Part shown: in pieces, positions 10,174-22,800 of the stretch | Position numbering within the stretch: position 1 is the stretch's first letter | How the letters are laid out: each line of letters opens with the position of its first letter | Assembly: GCA_001598975.1 (NCBI GenBank) | Contig: BBXU01000998.1 | Span: 1-39,145 of the forward strand | Source of the DNA: Parachlorella kessleri | Lineage: Eukaryota > Chlorophyta > Trebouxiophyceae > Chlorellales > Chlorellaceae | Reading direction: 5' to 3' | Length of the DNA stretch: 39,145 bases | Program-made: the position numbers and the translations under genes | The notes under the pieces: model-generated | Database searches by the model: none | What the model was told of the DNA's origin: nothing | The model's input: the letters and a program-made list of their open reading frames with translations, nothing else

Positions 10174-13100
10174 TCAGTCTGCCGAATCCCCGTCGTCCTC
10201 CCAGCCTTCATCCTCGCTGTTTAAACAGTCCTTGCGCTCCAGGCTCTCACTGTCGCTGCATATAGGAAGTAAACAACACCTGCGATTCGTAAAGTTCCAG
10301 GCAGATAAAAACACATTGAGTTCGTGAAGCACAAAGCCGCACGAGCTTCCTGTATATAAGAGCCACACAGAAGGACTAACCACAACCCAAGCAGCCCGAC
10401 TGGATACCTGCAGTTTCCATCTGCTTGTTCTCCTTGCTGATCAGGGGTGGGTGGGCATTCAAGGTTGTGGTCTGCAGGGAAGCAGCGCAGCAGCATACTT
10501 GCGGCGTGCCCATGCCATGGCGGTTGCATGGCAAGTGCAAGTGCCAGCTCATGGGATCTGGTAAGCAGCAAACTGCTCGGTGATCAGGCCCAAGATCACC
10601 TGAGAAGGCGAATGTGATGTACTTGTCTCTTATGAAGCTGGACACGCTAGACCACGCCCGATCGGGCAGAGTGGACACATCTCTTAGATGTGCCCAGGAC
10701 AGGACGCTGTCCTGGTTGGCTGCCTGCAGACACGGGGTCGACTTACGGTGAGATCAAGGAGGTTGTGGGACGAAGCATATGGAGCCAGCTGCTCATGTGT
10801 CCCCTTCTGTTTCAGTACATGATGCATAGGGTGCACCTGAGGAAATCAGCATAGCACGGACAAAACAGCATAGCACGGGTACCGAACAGCCTTGGGCACA
10901 TGTTGATTTCCTGGCACATATAAGTGACTAGAAGGCAACCTGCAGAGCTGTGAGGCTTACCGCTGGCTGCTCGTCCTCGCCTTCTTCGTCACTGCCGCTG
11001 TCATCATCAGTAGTGCCGCTGCCTTTGCTGCTGCTCCCCATGCACTTGCATTTGATGGCCTTGTGGGTATCGCAGTCAATAGTCGGGTCCACCTTGAACA
11101 GCGCCCGCAACTCATCTCTGCAGGGGTTGTTCAAACTTGCTGACCTGTTGCAATGATGCATGGCTTTGGGCGTTCAATGAGTCAAGTGAGCTCATGTATC
11201 AAGGCTTGAACGGCCGATCAGGGCGCAAGAAGTCTGTGTAAACTGCACATACGCAGTCTCATTTCTGGGTGCAAAGAAGTGCAGTCGGCCGACATGTACG
11301 GCCTAACAGGATAGGACGTAGCATCAGCCTACGTACTTGCTGAACGTGCGAGACTCATTGGCATTGTCATCCACCACCACTCTGCTGAGGCCCTCCTTAG
11401 CCAGCTGCCGCTGCCAGATCTTTTCTTCTATGCTGCCTGCAAGTACGCTGGCAGGTGTCAGTATCAAATGGCGCCTTGTGTGTAAGGTGCTCCTGGATGA
11501 CCCAGCAGGGCATGGGTGGTAACGAACAATGGGACAAGAGCGGAGATGAGTGCAGCCTCTGCCTTTGCGAGGGCTCGTGTGTACCTGTGGTGAGCAGCCG
11601 ATAAATCCACACATGCTTCTGCTGCCCTTCTCTCCACACCCGCGCCATGGCCTGTTGGTCGTTGGCTGGGTTCCAATCTGAAGGGTACCAGTGGCAATGA
11701 ACTTCTTTTGGCATCTTGAAACGTCAGGTCCGCACCGACGAGGTGCCACACCGAGAGATCCTAGCGGCTTTTCACGCCTAGCAGTGGTTTGCAGGAACAT
11801 GATGGTGCACCCAACAGCTTCATAACACCATGAGCAAGTGCCAGGGTTCCTGATGGGGTTCCAACAGATACAAGCCCAAATGACTGGCTCCTGGTCTATC
11901 TGGCCCAGCAGCACCCCCCTCACCTGGGTCAAACAGCACGAGGCGATTTGCTCCAATGATGTTCAGCCTGCAGTGGGTCACTGTCTGTCAGCACGCATCT
12001 GGGTCCCATTATGCCCTGCTTGCACTGAGCCAGATGCGTTCTCACACAAACTGAAGCATGCAGCTATCATTCCTATCCTCCTTACCCAACTCCACCGGCC
12101 TTGGATGAGAGCAGCAGCACAAAACTGGGATGCTGGGGCGAGTTGAACTGGTCCACCAGCGGCTGCCGGCTCTTCACACTGGCACTGCCATCCAGCCGCA
12201 GGTAGCCCCAACGGTTGGCATCGCACATCTGCAAACTTTTGCAAAGCCCGGCATATGTATAGAGGTAGGCTGTGGAAAGCGCTATGGCAGGCAGCACTTG
12301 TCACCTATCATTGGGCTCCACACTAAGGTGATACCAGGTGCTGCACAAGGTGCGGTAGCCGCAGCCACTCATTCGCCCTCTGGCACCAATTGGGCGACCT
12401 TGGTTTATCTCCTCTTACACCCAGGCCATCTTTGCATGGCCCCTCATACCAAGGGTGTTATGGCTTCGTGTCTTTTACTGCTGTATGTTCACTGAATGCC
12501 ACAACAAACTTTGGGGCGGGATGCTGCAGGTTCCAGGGAGCGCACCTGCTTCAGCAGGTCCAGCGACTCTGTGTAGTTGCTGACAATCACCACCTTGTCC
12601 GTGGGCTCAATGGTGCGCACCGCCTTCAGGAGAGCCTCGAGCACCTGGATCTTGCCTGCAGCGGTATTGCAAGGTTGGCTTGCGATCAAGGACTCCTACC
12701 CACCCTTTTGTGCCTTGTTTGCAGCGAGTTGCCTGCAGGGTGGTGATGAGTGGTGCTGCCACTGCTTCATGGTGTCCTTCCCCATTGCGCATCCTATACT
12801 GCCTTGGGGCACAAGAAGGACAGAAAAGAGCATAGCTTGGTTGTAGTTCCCCAGCAGGCAGGGCTCCGGGCGACCACAACATCACGGCAGCCACCTGCAG
12901 GACCAGCAGCAATGCACACGGCACCCATGCTCCACACCTGAATGGATGGTCTGCACGCTGCCTGGCCTGTACTGTGGGTAGATGGAGGGATCATGAAAGG
13001 CCGGCTGTAGCCGTTCAAAACCAGTCACCACGGGCCTCTTGGGCTCGCTGAGCTTGGAGGTCACCAGGCGGCCAGAGTGTGACATGCCACCTCCAAAACC

Positions 13101-16100
13101 AGCTCCGGGGCCCGCTAGGCTATACACCTGAAAGGGGCAAGGAGTTTGCATGTCTACCAGGCCTGCAGCACCAATGTTACTGTCCTGCCACTGAGTTGAA
13201 AGGTGCATACCTGTCAAGCTTTTGTAGCGGGGTGTGGGTGGGTGGGTTAGTGGGTGTGCGGTGGTAGCTGGCTGTGCCCTCATTTCAAAGTACGGGCAAC
13301 ATTTGGCTACCTGCGGTTCACAAGCGTGAGAAGAAGCTTTCTCGGGTCTCACCAGATCAGGGTGGCAGCACAGCTTCTTCAGTGCTGTGATGGCAGGCAG
13401 AGTGGCCAGCGCAGCGTCCTTGTCCAATTTCTTGCCCTCCAGCGCTGCAGCAACAGGCTCCGACCGCAGGAAACCATTGTAGAGGGCCAGCTGCAGCGGC
13501 GCCATCTTGCAGAAGATAACCTGCACAGGCATGGTTGTAATAATGCTCTACGCTTTGTCTGAGCCTCATGCAAGGCTAGGCTATAGCATAGAGGTGTCCT
13601 CGTGCCATCGTTGTGCTTATCTAGGTGCTAAGGGAGTGACCCACACCTGTTGCACCTTGGGCGGCAGGTACTTCTTTAGCACTGTGGAGGTCCGCCGCAG
13701 CATGTACTGGCTGCACAGGTCCACCAGCTTGTTGGAACACTCCAGGCCCTGGCAAAACCCAACATAGGAAGGCAATGTTTAGTGCAGGCAACGCTGGTAA
13801 ACATACCAGAGCCTGTGTGGTTCACGCTCAAATGGAGGCAGTGTAAGTGTTAGGGTGAAGTAGTGCATGTGGCAGCAAGCATGGCGAGCTGTCAAACGAG
13901 GGTCACACCCTGTTCAACCCTTTACTCATAGTCCCTTTCTCAGCCCCACCCTCCCTCACAACAATGCTGTTCTTGCTTACCCTCTCTATTTGCTTATCGC
14001 TTGCGCCAGCATCGCGGCCCGCAAGAATGGGCAGCTCAAATTGTTTGCGGAACTCAGAGGGGGTGCCCAGCAGCCCCGGGCAAGCTGTATTGAACATTGC
14101 GTAGTACTCGCCAAGGTCGTTCTGCAATTTTGTCAATATCAATAGTCAGTGTTGAATATTATACGTGAACCAACTCTGCACATCTGTCTTATGTTTATGC
14201 CGGGCTTGCTACCAAAGTACAAGCCTCGAGCTGGCTCAGCTGAAAGCCCAACTAGCATGGCAATAGACGCAGTTACTTTTTGCAGTCCTGCAATGCAAGC
14301 ATAGCTACAGTAACCCGGCTACCTCACTTGGATAGGTGTGCCAGTCAGCAGCAGGCGCAGCTTGCATGGCAGCCCCGCCACCGCTTTGTTGATTTGGCTG
14401 TCACCGTTCTTCAGTCCATGCGCCTGCAATCACCTGGGAACCCCTCTACCTTACGTAACTGTTGGTCTCAGACCCCCAACCACTCGCAGCTGCAACAATC
14501 GCGCCTATGTCTGCAGCCTCTGAGGGATGGCAAAGGAACACTGGTGCAGTGTTTATACCCCAAACACCGCTCTATGCTGCTGTTCCCACCTCGTCACAGA
14601 TGACCAGTTGGAAGTTCTTCTTAAAGAAGGCCTCCTTGTTCAACCTGAAGGTAGTGTACGAGCAGACAACTACCAACGGCCGCCCCATGCCGGCAACCGC
14701 TACAGGTAAGGAGCTGATGGTTCTCTGCAGGTATAATGGCTTGTTCTTCAGCTTCAACAGATGGTTGACTGCCACGTACTCATATGTGTCAACTGGAGTT
14801 GATAGCCTGAGGATACAACATGAATGACTTGCCAGGATCAGACTCTTGCACACATAACAAATCCCAATGCAGCTTGCACCCCTAAACATCCGTACCTTGA
14901 CAGCAGCACCGCTGCTATCGTCCATCACGACGGGCTTGAGCCTGCCGCCCAGCCACTTGTCCACCTCGCGGCCCCAGTTGGTAACCAGTGAGGAGGGCAC
15001 CAGCACCAGGGTGCGAGAGCAGGTGGGCGTGCCCTGGATGCCGTTGGTCAGCAGCATCCACATGGTGACGATAGACTGAAAGGTCTTGCCCAGCCTGTGA
15101 CAAAAAGGGCCAGAGTTAGCTGGCAGCATGTGCAGCAGCAGGTCTGTGGGTAACGTCCAGAGACGCTAGCCACTTGCTTTTTGCATGGCCTACATCAATG
15201 AGGTGGTGGGCAGATGCACAAAGCAATGCACTGTGCAGACTGCAGCCTGGGCTAAAGAGGCTGCAGGTTGCAACACTGACCCCATGCTGTCAGACTGGAT
15301 GCAGCCAGTGAAATTGGGATCCTTGAGACCTGCCAGGCACTTGAACATGAACTGGACCTGCGGACAGCACACAACGCACCATATCCAAATACTTATACCA
15401 TGATCAAGATCCTGAACAGCAGGTGCCTGGTTAGCATCCAACAGTAGCAGCTTCCAAAGGTGCATTCGTAATGCAGAGCCCTAAAGCCATCAGCATGGGA
15501 CTGTTGCCCTGGTTGTGGATTCTTCCCTTGACATGCAGGCGGGCCACCCCCAGAGACTGCCTTGACGCCATAACGATCATGCGCCAAGCACTCACCCCCA
15601 CCACTTGATGCGGTCGCAGTTTGGCTGCGATGAACTTATCCACCAACACCCGCACGTAGGGCTTGCTGCTCTCTGGCAGATGTGGGTACTCTTCAGGGTC
15701 GAAGAGCACAACGTCTGGGGCATCTGCTTCATCTACTGCTTCTGCAAAGCGCTCGTCCACTGTGATGTGGCGAGTCATCATCCCCAGCAGGGCGCTAGCC
15801 CCAGGCACCACTCCTCTGCGTGCCCCTAAGCTCCTGCCAGAGCTGCGGCCGTTGGCTTCCGGCCGTGATGCCATGGGTGGCTACATTGGCAGGCCCATGC
15901 GGAGATCAGGGCTGGTCATGACTTGCAGAAAATTAGGGCGGAAGTCGGGTTGCGGTCTGCTGAGCTCAACCGAGCTGGCTTACCTTGAACGGCTTGAACA
16001 CCAAGGCAGCCCCGCTCTTATGCTTGTGCCAAGACGCCTTGCCTGTGGCCTGAACCTCCTTTCCATTGTTTTCCTTGTCCACCTCTAGGTCATCTGAGGC

Positions 16101-16154
16101 CCTGCGCTTGAGGCTCGCTGACCGCATGGCTTCTGCTGCTCTTGGCTCGCCCAA
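10174..16154 (-). CDS. RAD54: RAD54 homologue, Swi2/Snf2-family DNA translocase of homologous recombination
   Basis: Nineteen exons, in transcription order: 16154-15984, 15880-15596, 15357-15281, 15094-14896, 14724-14590, 14423-14328, 14121-13981, 13748-13647, 13520-13353, 13127-12938, 12655-12546, 12228-12086, 11967-11924, 11677-11585, 11436-11337, 11117-10961, 10723-10600, 10471-10408 and 10255-10174. All phases match and the total is 2,481 nt, giving 826 aa (human RAD54 is 747). The N-terminus has the family's FKPFK element and LRPHQ. Helicase motifs follow in order: GLGKT (179-182 contains the Walker A Lys), [81 protein letters not shown] and [13 protein letters not shown]54 uses ATP to translocate on duplex DNA and assists RAD51 strand exchange. 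Motif I begins SDSMG rather than the usual ADEMG. The acidic C-terminus (two last exons) is poorly conserved and its borders rest on phase alone. Confidence 0.96.
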
Positions 16155-16834
16155 GGTACAGCAGCTGGGAGGGAGGCCGCCCCAAGGCCTCCTTGATCAC
16201 ACCAACCTTCGGCTGCCCACAAAATCCAAAGTGCGTTCCAGTGCCTTGGTAAGCGAGCAACCCTTCCAGAGCAGGAGCAATGGAACTACCCAAGCCTTGC
16301 TAGCCTGGCATGGAGCTGCGTCCCTTCCCATGGACAAGAAAGGAGAACGACTTGACAAGCAGTGTGAAATTGTACAGCAGTACAACAGATGCGCACCCTT
16401 TCAAGGCTTTTAAAGTAAGTTTTAGTCAGTGTGTCGTGAAGCTGAGTTGAGCAAGTGAACTGTCTACTTCATCCACAGCAAGACTAATAGCAAGCGCCGG
16501 AGTTCTGAGGTGGCATAGAAAAGCAGGCTGAAGCGAGATCAACCTCTGCCCAACAGAGTGGGACCACTGCAAGGCACACCTTGCCAGGGTTGATGCCCTT
16601 CCTGGCTGAAATTGCGGAGCAGATCTTGGCCGCATGCTGACATCCTGCATGCCGACATGCTGTGTGCTTCGGCCATGCCCGTAAGAGCCGTTCTATTGCA
16701 GCTAGCTGCTCACCCTAGCCAAGTACTACTGCAACACCGTCATTCGATCGAGATCATACTTTTTGGGGTTCCGTAGCGCTGGTTTTATCGATTGTGCCAT
16801 CCAGTCCAACCCAGTCCGCTAGGGGTAAAGTTTC
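16155..16834. promoter_or_regulatory. Shared 680-bp region between divergent RAD54 and DEMETER-like genes
   Basis: Inferred start codons face away from each other at 16154 (minus strand) and 16835 (plus strand), so both promoters should lie here. I could not identify a TATA box, initiator or binding site with confidence. Small open frames occur on both strands but none looks conserved. An upstream noncoding exon for either gene cannot be excluded. Confidence 0.55.
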
Positions 16835-19800
16835 ATGCCGATGGAGGTCTCACTTGCTGTTGATGAGCAGCGGGCCCCTGATGCATCCCCGCAGTGGTGG
16901 CCAGATGCAGGCACTGCTGACAGGTTCCCAGATGCCGCACCAGTACCTATTGCAGAAACTGATCTACAAATTCCCCCCCCATCTGACCTGCCTTTTGAGC
17001 AGCTCCAGCAGCTGGCAGCCCTCCTTGGCAGAGAGGCTGGCAGGCAGGAGCAGGCAACTGGGTACTTGGGGCAAGCGCCTGCTGACGTGGCAAGCCTTGC
17101 CAGCCTGCTTGCCTTGCTGGCGATGCCCCCAACCGGTCCACAAGACCCGGTGAGCATCTTTTTGGGAGATCTCCCTGGTCTTCAAGCTGTGGTTGATCCA
17201 CCAGACGGACTTGGGACCGAGGCAGCAGCAGTGGCAGCAGCAGCAGGAGTGATTGACGGCTTGCAGCAAGGAGGCGTGCCCTTGCTGCAGTCCTACCCAG
17301 CCTTTGTACCACCTGGCAGCATCCGGCGAGCTGCACCCAAGAGTGAGTTGGGTTGGCAGTAGTGGCCGCTCCTCCGTAGCTTGTACCAGGTGTCCCATGT
17401 GTTGCCAACTGAGCGCTACTTTCAGCGTGGCGTCCTTCTAGCCATTCAGTCACTTACCCCACACCTGGTACCTATGTATGACCTCAAGGCACAAGCTCCT
17501 GGATTCTCTCTTGTGGGTCTTGTAGAGCGGCGGGCGCGCATTCTCAAGGAAGGCCAGCTGACGATGATTGTGTATGGGCAAGACGAGGCGCTGCTATGGG
17601 CTAAGCGAGTGGCAACCTTCCAGCAGGCAATGCGGTATGTCCACCTGGGGCCTGGGCGCATGGAAATCATTGTATGGTGACTGGGACCTGCGAGTCCTCA
17701 CTGCTTGTGGCCCTCACTGGCCTGTGCATTTTTACGCTTGCGTTCTTCCACTCTGGGAGTGAGAGAGCAAGATGGGAGGCCCGTCTAACATGTGGTGTGT
17801 TTCATGTTCGGTCACCCCCGCAGAGAGGTGCTGGGGGACCGCCGGCGAGGCTTCACCTGGTCTGGCTCCATCATAGACTCGGTGGTGGGCGCCTTCCTTA
17901 CGCAGGCAAGATTTGCTAGCATACCCTGTGACATGCATCTGGGCTGCTACGTTCAGGAACACACGAAAGGGTCCCAACTGGGGGACTTCAACTTCTAACA
18001 TGATCCTGACCTGCTTGATAACCTACACCCTGCCCAAAAGAATTAGCCTGCAAGCGCCAGGCCAGGTGTTGTGACGTTGCGAGGCTGGCTGGGCTGCTCC
18101 CCCTCAGCAGCTAGGCAATGGCATGTGCAGAATGTCAGCGACTTCCTGTCAAGCAAGGCCTTCATGGAGCTCGCTAGCAGGTTCCCCGTTAGAAACGAGC
18201 CCACAACCGCCGGTCCAGCAGCAGCAGCAGCAGCAGCAGCAACATAAGCAGGCTCTGGGGCAGCTCTCGCAGACCACTGACAGGATTACAGCTGAGCAGA
18301 TGCCCACAGAGAGCGGCAGTGCGCAAGTGGGACCCGTGCTAGCTGGGGCTGCTGCTTTGGAGACAGCGGGGGAGCAGGCGCAGCTGCGGCTTGACGGCAG
18401 ATCTTGCGCCTGCATTAATGATGTGGAGGACACTGTGGATTGGGAGGCAGTGAGGACCGCCCCACATGAGAAGGTGGGCATTTGCAGAGGTCCATGCAGT
18501 CCCTGTGTATCTCTACCCAGGCTCAATGTCTGCACCCACGTGGCCCGCATGAGCCACAAGGGGTTGCATGAACAATGTCCTGTGCCGCCTGGGGTACTGC
18601 TTGAAGAGCACCCGGGATGGCCACAACAGCCCATGCCGTAAGTTGTGGAACCATCAGAGCCGGGTTCAAACTCATATAACCTTGCTGGATCTCTGCCCTG
18701 CAGTTGGCCGATGCCATCAAATGCCGGGGCATGCAGTTCAGCCTGGCCAAGCGCATACACACCTTCTTAGACGCGGTCATCTCGCACAACCGGAAGCGGT
18801 TGAGCCTGCCATCCGCCCCGCTGCAAGCAAAGCAGCAACAGCAGCAACTTCAGGCATGGGCAGCACTGAAGGGGCCAGCAAAGGTGCCCTCGGGAGTGGC
18901 AGCCGGACTGCTTCAACATCGACTGCAGGAGGGTCAAGCAGCAGTGGGGCTTTGCCAGCAAGGGAACGTAGCTGCCTTGGTAGTGGACGGTCGCTCGGAC
19001 GCCATGGATATGCCAGTGTCCTTGCTGTCAGGTCCAGCGCATGAGAGCGACGAGCCCGCGGAGCAGACAACCTGGCCTGCTTCCCACGCTGCGCTGCCAC
19101 AGACCGTCCCACAACCAAGTAGCAGCAGCGATGCTGTGCCTGGGTTGTCAGCCCTGGGCATGGCAGATGTCTCTGCTGCAAGAGGAGCTGCTGCTTTGCT
19201 CAGCAGCTCTGCTGAGCTGCCAGAAGTGCAGCATGGCACGCTATGGACTCTGCCTGCAAGCAGCAACAGCAGCAGGCGCTGCTCCGTGTCAGGTGAGCAG
19301 CCCTGTGGAGATAGCACTGACTCGCCCAGGATGGCTGCGGTTGAGGCAGACAATTTGGCAGTGCCTGGAGCCGCAGCAACTACAGAGCAGCCCCAGCCAG
19401 ACAGCCCTGCGACAACAGCTATTGCTGATAGGAGCCCCAAGCGGCAGCGGACGGCCCACCCAGTGGAGCTGCAGTATGAGGTGGATGAGGGGCTGCTGCC
19501 TGGATACCAAGGGCACATCGAGCAGGTGACACACAAGATTACTCCTCCTGTGTGACTGCAGTATGGCAGTAACATCCCTCAATGTCTTTTCACATCGTCT
19601 TGTCTTGCAAGCACGCTGTGGCTCAGGCTGTGTCCCTTTACTCCTTTGTGCCTTGCCTCTGCTCAATTAGGATGGCACGGCCCAGGCAGTGACTCTCCCA
19701 GTGGCTGCTCATCCTGTCCTCTGCGAAGCCAGCACGCCGTGCTGTGTACTCCTTACTGTAGGATGCCAGCCTCCAGCAGAGGCAAGAAGAGCTTAGCCTG

Positions 19801-22800
19801 GGCGACCAGAAAGGCCAGCCGGGCCTGCTGTCGCTAGAGTGGCTGCGAGATGTGAGTGATGACGAGGCACGAGACTACCTGATGAGTGTTGAGGGTGAGG
19901 ATGAAGCCACTCCAGCAGTTGCATCTGCCCGTTCATGGCTGTGCACTGCCTGACACGAGAGCCCTCAAATGGGCATCACTCTGCCTGATGGCCCCTGGTG
20001 CATGGGTTCCATTGCGGTTTTATGGCAAGTTTTATGGCGGGTTTATGGCAAGGCTGGGCAGGGCACTCTTCGATTATGGTGGGTGGGCTGGCACCCAAGC
20101 AGCAGGATGGCATTGTAACAGGCTGTGATCCCCGGTTCTTTTGTCGCAGGGCTGGGTCGCAAGAGCGTGGCCTGCATCATGCTGCTTACGCTGGGGCGCA
20201 AGGTGGGTGCGGTGCTGTGCTGTGTTGTGTTGTGCTGTATCGTGAATCCTCTGCTCTGCTGTTACGGCTGTCGAGTAACTTGCACATGTGTACCTCTAAA
20301 TCATGAGATGGCTACTTGACAGCTAGCTCACCTTGCTGCATGGTGTGGTGCTACACATCTCAAGCTGGCGAAATGAAAGGCAGCCAGACTCGTTTGTAAT
20401 CTAGGGACCAGCTACCCAATGGCATGTTGCCTTTGCAAGCCTCGGGGTAGGACTTTGTGCATGCAGGAGTTTCCAGTTGACACGAACGTGGGCCGGATCT
20501 GCGCCCGGCTGGGATGGATCCCTCTGGATGCCGACCAAACTGTGGAGGAGCTGGCTGACTATGCGCCAGAGCCGGAGGTTCACAAGTACCTGCACTCCAG
20601 GCAAGGGGCCAGTGGATGCATGGGTGCACGCAAGGCGGGGTGGGGGCTGGTAGATACTACCAGGGTGAGGCAGGGTTGTACCGCCATCTACCTCCAACCA
20701 GAGGGGCCACCATATATTACAGGCACCTTGCCTTCGGCAGCTAGAGGGTAGCACCTGCCCGGCTCGCATCTCTGGATCCCTATACTGAGGGCTGCAGGGT
20801 CGCTGCATTTGACTGTACTTCATCGTCCTGCTGCAGGCTAATGCCTTTTGACCTGGAGACGCTGTATGAGCTTCACTACCAGATGATCACCCTGGGCAAG
20901 GTGGGGCCAGCCTCGCAGAGCCCTCGATGTGCAGAGGCATATCAGGCAATCATATGGTAACGACTTGACCGACCACAGCCATTCTTTGCTTAGGACGAAT
21001 GAAATGCGCCAAGTGCTCGCCCCTATTCATGATCAGAAGGCTCGTCTGTTAGCAGTGGGCTGAAAGGCCTGTTGCCCCTCCCATTGCGGACTGCAGGTGT
21101 TCTGCAGCAAGGCCAGCCCCAACTGCCGCGCCTGCCCCATGCAAGGCGACTGCGAGTATGCACTCAACAACGGGCCCAGCCTGCACGGCAGGAAGCGCCA
21201 ACGCCAACAGGGGCCACAATCGCCACTCGTGGCAGCGACTGGCACACAGCAGGCTCAGCGAGGTCAGCAGGCAACGCCTTTCAGTGTGCCGCAGCATGCA
21301 GAGCAGGGATGCTCCCCGGTGGCAGGTCCTGCCTCCCCTTTGGCGCAAGCCCGCCAGCCTCGGCGGCCCCACCAGCGCAGCAAGCAGGGGAAGGGAGACT
21401 CAGAGACAGAGCAGGACGCACTGGAGGAAGCCGCGGAAGATGGCGAAGACATGAACCTGGCCTTCCCAAGCAGCAAAGCACACACAGCGGCTGCAGGATC
21501 CCGCCAGCCCCGGCGCCAGCACGTCTATGCCCAGCCCGTGCAGCTGGGGCCTGATGATGTGGATCTGGCTACTGTGCTGTCACTGGTGCCCCGGCAGCGC
21601 AGGACGGGCGGGCCGCACTCATGCCAGACCCAGCCGCCCGGGTCAGACAAGGCAGGGGCCAGCACGGGCCACGACACCGGCCTTGCCACTGCTGCTGCTG
21701 TACCTGGTCCGGTTGCTGAGCGGATAGAGGACGAGGTGGAGAGGAACGGTGGCAACTGCCCTGATGCACTAGGCAGGCTTGCAGCTGGCTCCCTGGGCGC
21801 AGCTGTTGAGGCAGGCAGGGACACGGCGGCTCTTCAAGTGGCTGCACAGAGGAGTGTCAGGCGGAGGGTGAGCTTTGAGGGAGGCCATGTCACGCTGCGA
21901 CGCTCCCAGCGCAGCATACGCTATGCAGCAAGCGCAGCGGCAGTGCCAGGAGACACGGACCCGCAGCCACTCGGGTATAAAGCAGACGCCCCTGCTGCTG
22001 ATGAGCAGCCGCAAGCGCTTGGCATGCCCCACAGGATGGTGCGTCGCTCTCAGGGGCCAGCAGGAGCAAAACCAGGCATTCCCGATGAAGCTGCAGTGCC
22101 AGGCAAGGGTTCAAGAGAGCTCTGGCAGCTGCTGCGAGAAGCTCCTGTGCTGCAAAGTCGTGTCCCACCTAGACCGGCAGCAGCACCGGCACTGCAAGCC
22201 CTCCCACGGTGCAGCGCCGGTGGGCGTGTGCTGCGCTCGCAAAAGGACAAGTCTGCAGCGGCGCCGGCAGCGGCAGCAGCAGCAGAGGTGGTCATGCCAG
22301 CCACCGGCGCTGCGCCGGGCAAGGCGACACAGCATCACAGCCCCAGCACGTCGCCCATAGCACCCGGCCCTGGCACCCAGCGACAGGCAGCGGCGGCAGC
22401 GGCAGCAGTGCCAGAGCCCACCAGTCCACTACCCACCACCAGGTCTGGGCGGGCGGTGAGGCACCCCAGGAGGGACGAGTTTGTGGAGGAGGAAGAGGCA
22501 CTGGCAGCAGTGCTACATGTGAAGCAGGAGGGTGATGCGGAGGCGGATGGTAACCGTGGTGCTGTGGGCAGGGACGGAGATGCACGGCCGCGGGAGGTAA
22601 GGCAGGCAGTGTAGCTGGAAGGCTGGGAGGATCCTTCAGTCCTTCAAGTGTGCTCGTCAGATAATTTGTGGCCGGTCTTGTTTCACAGGCAAGTACTGCC
22701 CAGTGATGTGGGATTCACAGTGGCAAGCCCGCTTGCCCTCCATCCAAGCTATGGCTGCTCTTCATCGGCAGAATGGCCAGTTAGGCCCCGTCTTGGGAGA

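Noticed and set aside
14725..14800. Extension of RAD54 exon 5 upstream, reading [13 protein letters not shown]
   Set aside because: It is open in frame, but the acceptor candidates at its start are not in phase with the previous donor, and RAD54 relatives have no such insert.
17150..17342. In-frame continuation of DEMETER-like exon 1 up to SIRRAAPK
   Set aside because: It is open and looks coding-like, but the GTGAGT at 17343 is out of phase with every nearby acceptor, and the intron would be under 90 nt. The donor at 17150 with the acceptor at 17389 keeps phase. It remains the second-best model.
18655..18680. GGTTCAAACTC sequence resembling a tRNA B box
   Set aside because: There is no A box at the right distance and no cloverleaf could be drawn. 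It lies in an intron of the DEMETER-like gene.
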